This document shows positions 10,111 through 21,860 of a DNA stretch of 64,000 bases, one piece after another. The DNA is from Branchipolynoe longqiensis (lineage: Eukaryota; Annelida; Polychaeta; Phyllodocida; Polynoidae). Each line of letters opens with the position of its first letter. The first letter of the stretch is position 1. The notes under the pieces were generated by a model that made no database searches, was not told the DNA's origin, and worked only from the letters and a program-made list of their open reading frames with translations. The translations under genes were made by a program, and so were the position numbers. The stretch is taken from positions 15,848,462-15,912,461 of the forward strand of contig CM059198.1 in the NCBI GenBank assembly GCA_030323885.1, read 5' to 3'.

Positions 10111-10560
10111 GTTTGGTCATCAATTCTGGGAAGTACTACCGACACGGCCAAACAGGCTGTATAAATATCCCCGAACTCCCACCCTCATCTTCTAATGAAC
10201 ATAGGAATCTAAGAATTTGTCCAGTCGAGGGTGTAAACAGTCCAATTTTGGAAGTGCACAGAAAAATTGCCACTTATAATGTAATGTGCATATAGTTTTA
10301 CAGTGCCTGGTCTCCACGCTCCAGTTACCACCCTGCATAGAGCAACCTTGTTGGTGCCCAAGGGTGACAGATGCCTCCTGAGCAAAGGGATGCCCCCCCA
10401 AGAGGGGCGAACTGCCATTTAGTTTGCCCTGTCCTGGTGTTTTGCACCTTCTGAGTAGCCTCGCTCTCTTGGAGGACTGCTGGCTCGCTGCGCGACCGTG
10501 TCATCGTCGTCTGTTCGTCATCCGCCTGGATGAAATCTCATAATCAGCCTGCCGAAATTA
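10111..10560 (-). other. Possible upstream part of the recombinase element
   Basis: Minus-strand frames give short sensible stretches (KWQFAPLGGHPF, EASVTLGHQQGCS). The GC content is above its surroundings and the segment ends at the recombinase. It may belong to the same transposon, but no domain is recognised. Confidence 0.3.
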
Positions 10561-11080
10561 ATGGACCTTTTAAAAGCTCAATTTTAATTCCATAGTAGTC
10601 GTAATTCTCTGCTATTCTTACTGCATAATTAACCAATTTACCGTAGTCATATATTCTAGTTCCATACACATGATGGCAGTTTTTTAACGGAGGAAAAAAG
10701 GGATGTCCTTTTAACCTGTAACCACTTTACTCAAAGCATCCATTATTATTGATACTAATTCCATGTATAATGGCATCAGTAATTATATTAGTTTATCCAC
10801 GTCTTATAATTAATTACTGCCAGCCTCGACTTCAACAGAAAGTTTGAAAATATATAGTTCAATGTTGACAGTGTAATTATTTATTCCTATTAATGGGTAA
10901 TTAAGAAGGTAGCAACAAACTTCTTAATATTGTTGATATAGCCATTTTATCTTTTTTTTAATTAAACCTTGCGTGTCCAATAACAGAATTTTTTTAATCA
11001 GCATCAGTAAATGGTAATACCGATTACCAAACGGAGTGTCGCTTCCGCAAGTGATTGACATTGTAACCGCTATAGTGAGA
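10561..11080. other. AT-rich stretch, nothing recognised
   Basis: It is long AT-rich DNA with poly-T runs near 10950 and 10990. No frame, repeat match or splice signal pair was found. Confidence 0.5.
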
Positions 11081-11084
11081 ATGA

Positions 11085-11318
11085 TTAAGTATTACCAAAT
11101 CTTGTGGATAAGGAAGATCTGTAGCTGCGTCTACTTGTTGCCTCCTCTGTGGAACCCCTGTGTGTCTCCTTGAGGCTGCTGTTGAGGGCCCTGATGTAGT
11201 CGTTTTGGTCCTGAGAGGTTAGTTCAACATTCTTGAGGTAGTATTGTAGCTGACCACCATACATTAGCTTACCGACCCAAGTCTTACATTTAATAGTCTT
11301 GGGTTGTAGAAAAAGCAT
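11085..11318 (-). CDS. Unrecognised short reading frame
   Basis: A 77-codon frame reads VGKLMYGGQLQYYLKN, then TSQDQNDYIRALNSSLKE, then a Ser/Arg-rich tail ending at a stop. Composition is protein-like (amphipathic, few rare residues) rather than low complexity. I do not recognise a family. It might be the last exon of a host gene or a transposon fragment. No clear acceptor site decides its start. Confidence 0.25.
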   Translation of the reverse strand: MLFLQPKTIKCKTWVGKLMYGGQLQYYLKNVELTSQDQNDYIRALNSSLKETHRGSTEEATSRRSYRSSLSTRFGNT

Positions 11319-12093
11319 ATACTCTTTACTTGCTTTGTCTTCACCTTCTTGGAGGTTGTCACCTCCTTACCTGCCTCTGCAGTCAAATGTGTGTAAACAT
11401 GTGCGAGAACTGCATGTAAGTAGTGACTGGGGATCTCACCGAGTCGTCACCTGACTGACTATCCGAGATAAAATGCTGTGCATTATCCGGAGCGGTCGAC
11501 TTGCCACAAAGTAATTGTAATCATAAATTACTTGACTCAAACAGGAATCAAACCCACAACTTAAAGTTCCTGAACACACCAGGTGCATACACATAGCCAG
11601 AGGGCCATGCAGATCTGTCATTGTAGCTTCATAGCTATCAGCTGATCCAGTCTTGCATTGAGCTCATGGTCAATGATCGATGGGGCAGCTCCACCCTGTT
11701 CCGAGGCTGGAGAGCGGTCTAGATGGTTTCATTCCAGTTGACCGATCTTGTTGTGGTAGACGCCCCTCCTCGGGCGATTATGTAACCGGTTTGAAAACCA
11801 TACAACGAGGGGCATATTAGCCAAAGCCAATACACTATTCGCTACAATGCATTTCTGACTCATGACAGTGCTAACCAAATTACTCCACAATTAAACCAGA
11901 ATAGTATTTTGGACCTTGGAGACACAAAGCTATGTAAATCTATGGGAGGCGCCCACACTCGTTGTCAATTGTTAGCTAACCAGGGAGGCATTTACTCCCT
12001 GAATGTTGGAAGAAACCTACCTAACATAGACCGAAACAATGCACAGCATCAGTTGATGCCCCTTTGCTGTCTTGTGAGTCACCACATTGTAAA
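11319..12093. other. Stretch with a tRNA-like B-box remnant only
   Basis: Near 11520-11600 the minus strand has 'gtgggtttgattcctgtttg', resembling a B box with flanks, probably an old SINE head. Near 12048 'cagttgatgcccctttgctgtcttgtgagtc' recurs at 12838 and 12988. Nothing coding was seen. Confidence 0.4.
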
Positions 12094-12610
12094 ATATTCT
12101 GATAAAACGCATTGGTGGGGGAATCCAAATGGTCTATTGGTGAAAAAGGTATATAGGGTCAGGTGTATAAATGTTTATATAGTTGCTGGTGGTGCTTGAT
12201 TCATTGGTCAATAGTCATTGTGTGTTAGTCAGATAGTGTGTAAGGGGCACTTGGAGCTCTACTCACTACCCCCTCACCTCTCTGTCAGTCACGGATCACC
12301 ACACACTCAGCTCAGGGCAGGTGGTGGCCAAGGGAACCACCCTGCATGGTGGTGGTGGGCAGAGCACTGTAACCATGGGGACACAGGAATGCTTGATGTG
12401 CATTGGTAGAGCTGTAGATGCTTGATTCTCATTGGAGAATACGGCCAGGTGGTATGCCATACCAGATCCATGTACCATTATAAATAATAAACTTGAGGGC
12501 TTGTCTCTCTCTCTACTTTCACTCTTTATACTCTTCCTTTCTCTTTTTGCCTGTATTGATTTCACCATAGCCTGCCTACACAACCACAGATTCCAGCCGT
12601 GGACTTTATA
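12094..12610 (+). repeat. LTR-like dispersed repeat, copy 2
   Basis: It is co-linear with 8583-9102, in the same orientation and about 3.5 kb away, with small indels (for example an extra 20 bases near 12415). It has 'accattataaataataaac' followed by CT-rich sequence. The copies have different flanks. Confidence 0.6.
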
Positions 12611-12739
12611 ACGTGATGCAGGCCAGTATAGTATGAACTGAGCCTGTGTAGTATTCCTTCGGGGAATCTTCCCCAGCAACAACCTCACTATGTGGCCAAC
12701 AATTTGGAAAAAAACTACCGAATAGTAATTTGCTATCCG

Positions 12740-13110
12740 TAAAACTACACCTTAAAAAGGTTGCAAACAATTTGGACTTTTAATAATGTCAATAATGTAA
12801 TGCTATGAAGTAGTAGTCTTGTGACATCGTGGTCAGTTGACGCCCCTTTACTGTCTTGAGACTCACCGCGTGATGCGGGCCAGTGTAGTATGAACTGCAG
12901 AGTCATACATACGTTCAATAATTTGGACCAATCACAGAAACTATAATGCAATGCTATGATTATGAAGTAGAAGTGTTGTGACACCGGCGTCGGTTGATGC
13001 CCCTTTTCTGTCTTGTGAATATTTGGACTATTCACAGAAACAATAATGCAATGCTATGAATTTGTAGTCTTTTGACACCCCTTATCTGTCTTATGACTCT
13101 GCTAAAACTC
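12740..13110. repeat. Imperfect tandem repeat
   Basis: Blocks such as 'aataatgcaatgctatga', 'gtagt.tt.tgacac' and 'gatgccccttt.ctgtctt' recur three times with variable spacing. No gene is seen. Confidence 0.55.
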
Positions 13111-13356
13111 TCCAAAATCCGTAACACGTGTGTGGGCGGCTGGGCCCTGGTCGGAGGCCGGTGCACGGTCCAGAACGGTCCGTTCCGGTTGAGCAGCCGT
13201 GCGAATCCAGTCGAATTCCCTACGGTAACCGTATGCAAATTTTAATAAAGTCTAAGCATATAAAGTTTCACAATATCTATAATTCGACGGTAGCCATATC
13301 CATTTCCTAATGTTATCTTCTTCACTCCTGTAAGGTTATAGTGCCGGGCACCAGAA

Positions 13357-13406
13357 ACTCCCCGAGACCCGTCCCGTGTCACCTACAAACGTTCGTCTCG
13401 GGGAGT
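13357..13406. repeat. Perfect 12-bp hairpin
   Basis: ACTCCCCGAGAC at 13357-13368 is the exact reverse complement of GTCTCGGGGAGT at 13395-13406, with a 26-base loop. It sits just left of the block shared with the 7.6-8.5 kb inverted-repeat element. Confidence 0.65.
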
Positions 13407-13486
13407 CGGTTAACTCCTTGTGCCGGATTCGGAGTACGCCTACCTCTCACTGTGCTATAATTAGCCAGGAGTACGAGAACGAGGTG

Positions 13487-13487
<1 letters not shown>

Positions 13488-13538
<51 letters not shown>

Positions 13539-13560
13539 ATATATATATATATATACATAT
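13488..13560. repeat. (AT)n microsatellite
   Basis: It is a near-pure AT dinucleotide run with one CCG interruption near 13535. Tyr/Ile repeat frames across it are artefacts. Confidence 0.9.
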
Positions 13561-13874
13561 CCTGAAGTTTATCTTGTGATATATATACTTAACTATATAA
13601 CCCAAAGAATACTTCATTATGTATAATTATATATATGAAGAGTTCAGGCGCAAAACCAAGTAAAGGCCAATCTAAAAATGTTGATGAAATAAAATATTGT
13701 TACCTGAAAAAAATGTCTAAGTCTCACTAATTCCAGTTTTCATATGCCCACATGCTTATGGAACAAGGAACAAAGGAGAAGGAATATAAAGAAATTAACT
13801 TTGTGAAGGTTTGATTCCAATGTTTATCTCCATTTTTGGATTGGCGTTTACATGGTTTTGTGCCTGAACTCTTC

Positions 13875-13875
<1 letters not shown>

Positions 13876-13927
<52 letters not shown>

Positions 13928-13945
13928 CATATATATATATAGTCG
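13876..13945. repeat. (AT)n microsatellite
   Basis: It is an AT dinucleotide run with GT and ACAT interruptions. It is not coding. Confidence 0.9.
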
Positions 13946-14483
13946 ACTGCTTTGTCATGTCACATCTGACCGATGTCAGACTTCCGATATCCGACGCATC
14001 CGATATATTGCATTGTCGGGGGTGGGGGTGGGGGTGGGGGGCCCTCTGCTGGGTGGGTACAGTGAAGAGAGGACTCTGTGGGGTATGGAACCTAACTTCT
14101 GGTGCTGAAGCTGAAGCTGTGACCCACTATGTTTTCAATTCCACTTAACACAAATGCTCCCGAAGTAAGTGATGCAAAATAATTCATGCATGTCGACATG
14201 ATGTTGCCGCTTTCAAGAGTAGGCCTATATTCAATTCAGAAAACCTGCCAAAACACACTGTATTTCAGGCAGTTGTATTATGCGGCACCTTGTTCTTATA
14301 TAGTTGCATGGTCCGATATAGCATGATTTTGTAAAAAAATATATATTAAAAAAAATGCCTCTATTAAATCATGACTTGGGGCAGCTTAGAAGGAAAAACG
14401 AACAATGAACAACACAGGTTGCTAGCAGTGTGCAATTTGTTGACTTGAGAGGCCAGGAATGTATTTAGGCACAATTCATGTGT
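13946..14483. other. Stretch with nothing recognised
   Basis: It contains a (GGGGGT)n-like run near 14017-14042 and an A/T-rich tract near 14330-14360. No gene is supported. Confidence 0.5.
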
Positions 14484-14668
14484 ACAGAATTTGGAATGCG
14501 TTCTAGTCAACAGCAAATGTTATCTCCAGATTTTACTAGGATGTAAAACCCCAATAAGCAAGCAAGCGAGCAAAAAAAAACAGAATTTGGATTGCGTTCT
14601 AATCAACAGCAAAGGTTATCTCCAGATTGTGCTAGGACGCAAATCCCCAAAAAGCAAGCAAGCAATGT
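14484..14668. repeat. Two-copy tandem duplication with SINE-tail ends
   Basis: 'cagaatttgga.tgcgttcta.tcaacagcaaa.gttatctccagatt' occurs at 14485 and 14580. Each copy ends in a CAAGCAAGC run like the tail of the family 1 SINE. The frame spanning it is not credible as a gene. Confidence 0.6.
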
Positions 14669-15690
14669 TATCTCCAGTGTTTCATTTGCATTTCCGTAAA
14701 AACTGTCACATTAGGCGAGGCCAATTGTTGACACTGGATGTTTTTCCTCAGGTATATGCCCACTGTATAGGAAATATGACAGGCGTATATTTTTTAAAGG
14801 GACTTAATCCCGACTTTTTACGGTATTTCCTTGTAGATCAATATTTTAAATTAGATATTTAAAATAACATTAAGCTAACACTATTAGATTAAATTGTAAT
14901 TTTGACTTATAGTGCGAACTATTAGAGATACTCGCGCACCTTTGGGCAAGGCTTTTGAAACTGTTCTCAGGACACAATCATTTGTAAAGATTAGGAACCA
15001 GGCTATGGGAGCTTATTAGTGCATCACGTGACCATTGCGAAATGGGAATCTAGGTCATAACTTGCTTTGAACAACAGGAGCTTTAGTGTGCTTGTTGAAA
15101 TAATTGCACATGCTTTCAATACAAATATTGCCAAAGTTAGCCAATTTTTTAATTGAGCAGGGGGAAATTTCAATAGCAGAAAATTGGCTTTCTTCATTCC
15201 ATTGCTTCTTTCCTTATCCTAGCAATGTTGATTGCCATGCTAGATAGCGAAAAGTATTAATTTGTATGGCATATGTTTTGTCTCATTCAACGTTTGAAAC
15301 AGGGGGTTCGAATCCCTCGACCAACTAAAATTCAGATTAAATTCTTATTAAATCACTCGTTCTCTTTTACCACGAATACAGTATGCTAATTTGTCGGCAT
15401 TCATAGACTATCACATTGAGTTTGATTATTCATTTATTTATAAGTCATATATAAATGTAAGTCGTGTAACTTGCTGAAGGCTTCAGAAGTTAAGAGTCCA
15501 TCCTTATGACTAATTAATGCCGAAGTCCTACGGCTTCTGTTTCTTGTACTGTTCTGAAGAGGCTGTAATGCAGATCTAAGAGGCCAATGACACCGTTCCA
15601 ACTTTCTCTCACCCCCCCCCCCCCCCCCACTGGTCACTCAGTGTTTGTTAGTTACAAATATATGTGCAGATCATTGCCAGTCAAATTGGT
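14669..15690. other. Stretch with nothing recognised
   Basis: It is AT-rich DNA with a C homopolymer at about 15612-15628. 'gggggttcgaatccctcgacc' near 15302 resembles an isolated B box without an A box. Confidence 0.45.
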
Positions 15691-15691
15691 T

Positions 15692-15993
15692 GTTGGAGTT
15701 TTACATCCTGGCAACATCTAAAGTCATATCAAGATGAATACCGACTTGTAACAGTGCCGCTCATGGGGAGTTTATAGTGCTGCCCCACAGGGAGACCAGG
15801 CCACCAAAACCATGACCTGATATCCCACTCAGTCACATTATTCTGAGACTGAGCTAACCAGTCCTTGCTCTATCCTAATAATGCTGAGCACCTCACTAAG
15901 AAGCGATGAGTATCAATTGTGTTTGTCCTTGGTTTCTCGACCAGGAATTGAACTCCCGACCTTCCTCTCGGGAGGCTTGCGCGCCAGTAATGT
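15692..15993 (-). mobile_element. SINE (family 1)
   Basis: On the plus strand it reads tail first ('ttggagttttacatcctggcaacatct'), then 'cgacttgtaacagtg', 'cccactcagtcacatta' and finally 'ggaattgaactcccgacc', the complement of a B box. The transcription direction is minus. Confidence 0.8.
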
Positions 15994-16189
15994 AGATATA
16001 TATGGTCTCACTCTCCTAGTTATATCAATGAAAGGATTTGAAACTTTGATGCCGTTTTTTAACTGTCTTCTTTAGCTTGTATATTGTATTAAACTCTTTC
16101 TTCCTAGATTTGTAGTTTTCCACTTTGGATTAAAACAAAGTAATCCTTGCAAGTGTGCCAAACTTCAGTTTGACCTGGGCGCTAGCATC

Positions 16190-16410
16190 CCTAGGGTCAT
16201 TCCTGACTAGCACCATCACCCAATTTCACACCCAAATCACGTTTTCCTAATGTTCAGTAAACCAGTCCTTTTTTCCTATCCTATGCATGTCGAAAACGAG
16301 GCTAGGTAGCGTCAAGTATCAATCTTGTTGTAAGTCATGTATGTGACACGGCCAGGGTTTCGAACCAGGAAGCCAAAGGCAAGCTCTTACCGATTCGGCG
16401 AGCGGCGATG
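16190..16410 (-). mobile_element. Diverged SINE (family 1) head portion
   Basis: 'aaaccagtccttttttcctatcctatgcatg', 'aggctaggtagcg', 'ggtttcgaaccagg' and 'ttaccgattcggcgagcggcg' match the 5' half of the family 1 SINE on the minus strand. The tail half is unrecognisable. Confidence 0.6.
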
Positions 16411-16863
16411 TGCTATTGTGCAAGAGAATATGACAGTCAATTGTCATCCATTATAAATTGAGAAGAGGTCTGTCTCTTCCCAATCAATATAAGACATTGA
16501 ATGTGACTCTAGTTGGTTGCTAAGAAAGATGCTCCTGCCGATGGGCGTGGAAGGGTGTCGTGAGCACAATTGTTGGCTGGCCCATTCGTAGCCAATGACA
16601 ACAAAGACATATGAAATAGTAATGGATACTCTTTCAGGCTAAAAGGAATACTGGAATTATTTCGGTGTCCGTCGTCCGTAATTTCGCCCATAGTCATAAA
16701 TATATTAGGTGGACACTTCGTCAGTTTTCAAAATTGCAATTTTAAACAGAGATTTCAGTCAAAAATGCCTGTCTGATTATATTATTTCTACTTGTTGTTC
16801 CTTTTTTGGGGAGGAGGGTTCAAATTAAAAGCATTACATATGTACCGGCATTCGTACTTCTAT
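16411..16863. other. Stretch with nothing recognised
   Basis: No repeat match, splice-bounded segment or meaningful frame is seen. Confidence 0.4.
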
Positions 16864-17162
16864 AGTTGTTTGTTTGTTTGTTTGTTGTTGTTTTACGTCC
16901 TAGCAACATCTAAGGTCATATCAGGACGGGTACCGACTTGTGACAGTGCGCACTCATGGTGACTTTATAGTGCTGTCCCACTGGGAAACCAGGCCGCCGG
17001 CACCATGACCTGGTATCCCACTCAGTCACATTATCCTGACACTGAGCACACCAGTCCTTGCCCTATCCTAATAATGCCGAGCGCCTGGCTAGGAAGCGAC
17101 AAGTATCAATTTTAAAGTCATTGGTTTGACTCGAACCCACGACCCCACGATCTACCAGCACT
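16864..17162 (-). mobile_element. SINE (family 1)
   Basis: It is nearly identical to 50135-50477 from the (GTTT)n tail to 'ctcgaacccacgaccccacgatctaccagcac', where the tRNA-like head breaks off. It belongs to the same subfamily as the youngest copy. Confidence 0.85.
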
Positions 17163-17412
17163 TCTATAGTCTGACAATACGCTGCTGCCTTGCGTTTCTT
17201 GCCAGGTATGTGGCACACAGAAAGAGACACATACAATTATGTAGGCCTACTGTGGCTAGCTATATACACAATTCATATCTGAGAAGCTTTAAATGTGATT
17301 TGTATTTACTTTTTAAGTTCACAATTAGATATTTATAAATAAAACACACCCGAACCATAAGTCTAAAGAAGTTGGTTAAAAAAACAAATTTGTGATGAAT
17401 ATATTATTTACC

Positions 17413-17515
17413 CTGCTCATAACGGATAAGTGTGTTAACACTTGTTTTCACCACTGGGCAGCACTAGTCCAATTTGATTCAAATATTTAGAATTGTGTTT
17501 TAGTAATAAAATAGG
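17413..17515 (+). repeat. Dispersed repeat X, copy 2
   Basis: 'ataacggataagtgtgttaacacttgttttcacc' and 'caatttgattcaaatatttag' match 6755-6855 and 42757-42820. Confidence 0.55.
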
Positions 17516-18487
17516 ATTATAGAAAAAGGCACCTGTCCTGACTTGACTATTTAACTAAGTTGTTATGGTTATGGGTAGGGTTCGAGCTAGGGTTAGGGTT
17601 AGGAGTAAAGTCCCGATAGACCCCACATTATAGTCGCACCCAAAATGCAATCCTCAAATTAATAATATGTAAAAATGAGGTCACGTCCTTGTCCAGATCT
17701 ACCTACGTGTAAGCACTTGGGCATTTTTTTCCTCCAACACCCTGAATGGATCAAATTCATGTTTTATCAGAAAGAGGCTTGCAAATGCTGCACAAAAATA
17801 CCTCATGTCTTATAATAGCCTTATTAGAACCCGACATCTGATGCTATAATGCTGATGCTGATATGACCTTAGATGTTGCTAGGACGTAAAACAACACCAA
17901 ACAAACTGCTATAAAGGAACCAAAATCAAACTCTTTTGTTAGTAGTAATTTGCATTAGAAAGCTTTAAAGAATTGTGATGGACTTGACATTTTGGACAAA
18001 AATGTGCCATTGGATTATTTCAACACAACCCTACCAAGCAACATATCAAATTAAAGGTAATCACCTCGTGAAACTAACTAATGGCATTAACTGAGGATTA
18101 GATCACTGAGTACTAAGGTAGGCAGGACGAGGTGACCGGATCAAGGAAGTGAGAGGTGAGTAACCAGGGGGGTACAAACTTGAGGAACTTGAAAACATCA
18201 GTGCTGATATTCAGATCATTATAAAACTTCACATAGCTAAAGTTAAGACACTAAATAACAAGTGTGTGCAGAAAGAAATAGTATGTTATGTTGCATGAGT
18301 GTACTAACATAAGAAAAATTAACTTCAATTTCAGAAAGCTGGAGATCTGTCAATTCTTGATAGATTTTGAACAAACAAAAAATGAAACCTGTGAAATTTA
18401 GTGCACTTAAAGAAATAGCAGCATATTCACCACAATTTGAGTAGAGTTAAACCCCCGAATCTGCATTTTTGTGCGCTATGCCAAACA
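17516..18487. other. Stretch holding a SINE tail
   Basis: The segment 17852-17908 is a plus-strand family 1 SINE 3' end ('gatatgaccttagatgttgctaggacgtaaaac' then CAAACAAAC). The rest is AT-rich DNA with nothing recognised. Confidence 0.5.
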
Positions 18488-18720
18488 GCGGGCTGAAAAG
18501 TGATGACGTCATCGCGCGACATAAGCGCCACCGGCGAGCGTTGCGGATTTCCAGGTCCCTAGCGACGCTGTCACGTCAGGAACGAACGGCTGGGAATTCC
18601 CTGACGACTTCCGTAAATAGGTCACTTCCGGTTCTCGTCTGAACCGCTCTAGTGCACGACTACTTGAGCAGAAGACATTTGATAGCCGTGGCAGAAATAG
18701 AGGCACGTAGAATCATGACA
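18488..18720. promoter_or_regulatory. CpG-rich segment with a CRE-like palindrome
   Basis: The palindrome GATGACGTCATC near 18500-18511 contains TGACGTCA, the CREB/ATF site, followed by GCGCGA and dense CpG in otherwise AT-rich DNA. It could be a promoter or the remnant of a GC-rich transposon. No linked first exon is identified. Confidence 0.3.
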
Positions 18721-18801
18721 TCACACTGAAAGGAAATGGAATAGGATCGTCTGCATTTCAAACTGGAAGCAAAACAGATTAGATTCTACATGTCCAACTT
18801 A

Positions 18802-19395
18802 AGCTGTGTTCACACTGGCAATGTAAATCGATTCGTAGAAATCGACTTGCCTAGTTCGATGCACATTTCACGTGTGAACGGGCGTCTGAGTCGAATTAGG
18901 GCTGAATCGATTTCTGTGATCCCAATACTGTAAACCACTTGTGGAGGTCGATTACGTGAGTCGATTTCTGTGAACCGATTTATTTTGTCCGTGTGGACGC
19001 ACTGAGGCGGATTAAGGACATCACATGCAAGCGCGGTCGATACCTTAGTGTGTTGACTTTCCGGTCGATCAAAAGCGCATATTATATAATTTAGTCTATG
19101 AAACCGCTAGCTGTGCACAGATATTTTTTTCATCATTTATTTTTAGGGTTTCACTGCCCAGCAGAAGTTTTGATCGTTCCAAACCAATACGATTCAGTCC
19201 ATACATATCTAGGTCGAACCCACTCTCTTGTGGTGACGTCACCTAACCGAAGACTGGCACTGGTCAGACTGGACTTGCTCATGCGCTGATATCGATTTCC
19301 GGCCCAAGTACTGCCCGTGTGAACGGGTATCTAAATCGATTCATATGATTTGCCTTGGCTGAATCGCTTTAGATTTTGCCCGTGTGAACACGGCT
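18802..19395. mobile_element. Harbinger-type MITE (family A)
   Basis: Termini are AGCTGTGTTCACACTGGC and GCCCGTGTGAACACGGCT, inverted. It has TTA on the left flank. Subterminal repeats of the AATCGATT type follow, and the core ('tttttcatcatttatttttaggg', 'ccaaaccaatacgattcagtcc') is shared with 41312-41866 and inverted in 58478-59053. There is no coding capacity. Its termini match the autonomous element at 59681. Confidence 0.82.
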
Positions 19396-19399
19396 ATTG

Positions 19400-19965
19400 A
19401 TAGGCCAACTGTTGCACTCATTAAAGTTACACAGCTCGATGCTTTTGAGTTTCTGTCATTTTCTGAGATAAATATATTAGGTGGGTCGTATATGAAATGC
19501 CTAACTTAACTTTGAAATAACTTTTCTTTAAAATTACTAAATTAGGAAATATTTGAAGTGTAAACTTGCAAGATTATTGTTGGTGTGCTTGTCAAAACTC
19601 TGACTTGATAGGCTTCAGCAGTAACAAGTTATATTAAATCGACTTAGTGTGCCCTTCTATGCAGCCCTGAATATTTAATAAGTGCACCAGTATCTACAGT
19701 GGATATGTAGGATCAAATCTAGATAAGTGTTTTGATTTTGAAAATGTTATTCTTTTATCGGACTATGCAATTTTAAACATTACATTGTTGCATAGGAGGA
19801 TTACTAAGTCAATTTAAAAGAACATGTCGCTGTTGAAGCCAATGGTGTCTTTCATTTCGATGTGCAAGCCAAGTTTTAATTTATCTTTTCAATTCATCTA
19901 TCTCAAAAATATCCTTTTAAAGTAAAAGTCATCGAAAATTTAATTAAATGCGGATGTAATGCTCA
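19400..19965 (-). repeat. MITE family B fragments
   Basis: Around 19600-19760, the complements of family B blocks occur ('aataagtgcaccagta', 'ctatgcagc'). Around 19780-19960 plus-oriented blocks occur ('gttgcataggagg', 'aagtcaatttaa'). Both are degenerate. Confidence 0.45.
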
Positions 19966-19969
19966 TTCT

Positions 19970-20070
19970 AATATATATATATATATTTGTATATATATTT
20001 ATATATATATATATTTATATATATTTATATATATATAGAAATATATATATATATTTATATATGTATGCCG
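19970..20070. repeat. AT/ATTT-rich microsatellite
   Basis: It is a tandem AT run with periodic TTT. It is not coding. Confidence 0.85.
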
Positions 20071-21860
20071 CATAATGCATTATTTTAATATAAATAACAT
20101 TGTTAGGATTTTGAACACCATTGATGCTGTATATTAGAGGCCACATATCTGATTGGTTGGCTGAACATTGTGTAAAAATATGCACATTTTCGGTTTGGAT
20201 TTATATATTGGCAAAGAACATTATTATTCTCAGGCGACGGAGTGGGGACCATGATTATGTAACAGGGAAGCAATGGGTGCCCCACTCGCTTTGTGACATA
20301 AGCACCTATGTGGAAATGTATTAACGCATTGCAACCAAGATTGTAATGTGATGTTCATATTTAAGAGACAGTTAATTATTGTGGAAATGTTCCCTCCATG
20401 CACCAGAAAGAATGCAAGTGGAGGGGAGGAGCATTTCAATATATGTTTATTGTAACTGTCTGCAACTACCTGTTACCATGGGGCCGATGGACAAGCACAC
20501 ATCACCACAGGGATGGACACTACCTGCAGCTGGGGGTTGAGTGGCAGCTGCCCCCTTATTAGGGCGTTGCCCACCCAGGCTGTAGAGGGTGTCTGATTGG
20601 CTGGCTGTGTGAGCCCAGTCGCCTGCATTTCTTTTACCTGACACACAGACCCCACATGAAGCACTCTTGGAGGAGACTCCACTTTCTACACTCGAACTAG
20701 CAACATATATTCCAAAGACACTGAGCTGTGTGCAACAACCATTGGACTATGGTTCAATGAGCTGTAGGCACTGATTCTGATATACACCAGCAAGAGTCAT
20801 GAGGATCTGTGTGGGCAGTTGGTAAGGAGTGAGGGTTATAGGTCACCAGTAGGTGAACATGAGTTGATGCCAATAAAGTGCAATCTCTTCAATGTCAATC
20901 TTACGCGACTTGTCTTCCTTTCTTCCTTATGAGTTGTTGAGAGTAATCACAGGTGGGGACTGACAGACAGTTGTCAGAACACACCTGTGGAGCATAGTAA
21001 TGATTAGGGTTCAGACAGCCGAGTCCCGACATATTACAATTGTATTAGAAGACACTATTTATGTCTAGTATTTTACTATGAAAATAAATATGCATATGTA
21101 CCATGGGTAGTATATATGCAAAAAGTATAATTTGTCTCCAATGTATTTGCTGAACAACATGCGAAAATAAAGGTCCCAATGTCACACCTTAATCTGTATA
21201 AATGAATGCAAAAAGATGTGCCAGCCTGGTCTCCTGGCATTTTCACAGAGCTGATGTATGACATTGCAAACACCTCTTAAAGCATGCCACCAAGAGACCA
21301 AAATAGGCCATGTGTTATTGTGTACTTGTAAGCAATAGAATACATTTTAAGAGAATTGTTTTAAGAAATTTGTTAGTGTTCTTTTGGTACTGCAATGCCA
21401 ACATTCTAAGGTAATTTGAATGTTAACCAAATAAACCCAGCCAATCAGATATATAGCATTTTAATATAGCAGAATCAGATAGCATTTAAATGGAACTACT
21501 TCCAAGTGATATGCTTTGACAAAGATAGCCAGAACCAAAACGTACTTATAGGAAGAAGAGGTATTACTTCTATAAACTTAACAAGCAGACGTGCACTAAA
21601 GATCTGGTCACGTGATTTAACATGCATTCTTTAAATGAATATTTCCTGTCTTAAGAACTATTCCAACTCTAGAAATATTAACTGCATTGCACTAAGAACC
21701 CCCGGAGATAATGATGAGATACTCAATGATATGGAACCGGGCAAATCAAACACTATTTACTAGATTAGAGCTATAAAGAAAATTGATGATCGTCCCCGCC
21801 CGTGCCTGAAAGATTGCCCACCCTGTTGTTTTAAAAATTTCTTATTATCTTTTAAACTTG
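20071..21860. other. Long stretch with nothing recognised
   Basis: The segment 20455-20700 is GC-richer ('gtgtctgattggctggctgtgtgag' has a CCAAT-type reverse motif) and may be an old LTR-like piece. Frames there lack any recognisable domain. The rest is AT-rich. Confidence 0.4.

Noticed and set aside
8583..12610. Complete LTR retrotransposon between the paired repeats
   Set aside because: No Gag, protease, RT or integrase motifs lie between the two copies, and no target duplication was seen.
13376..14148. Frames with Tyr/Ile runs
   Set aside because: They are translations of (AT)n microsatellites.
17580..17605. Interstitial telomere repeat
   Set aside because: There are only two TTAGGG units ('gggttagggttagg'), compatible with chance.
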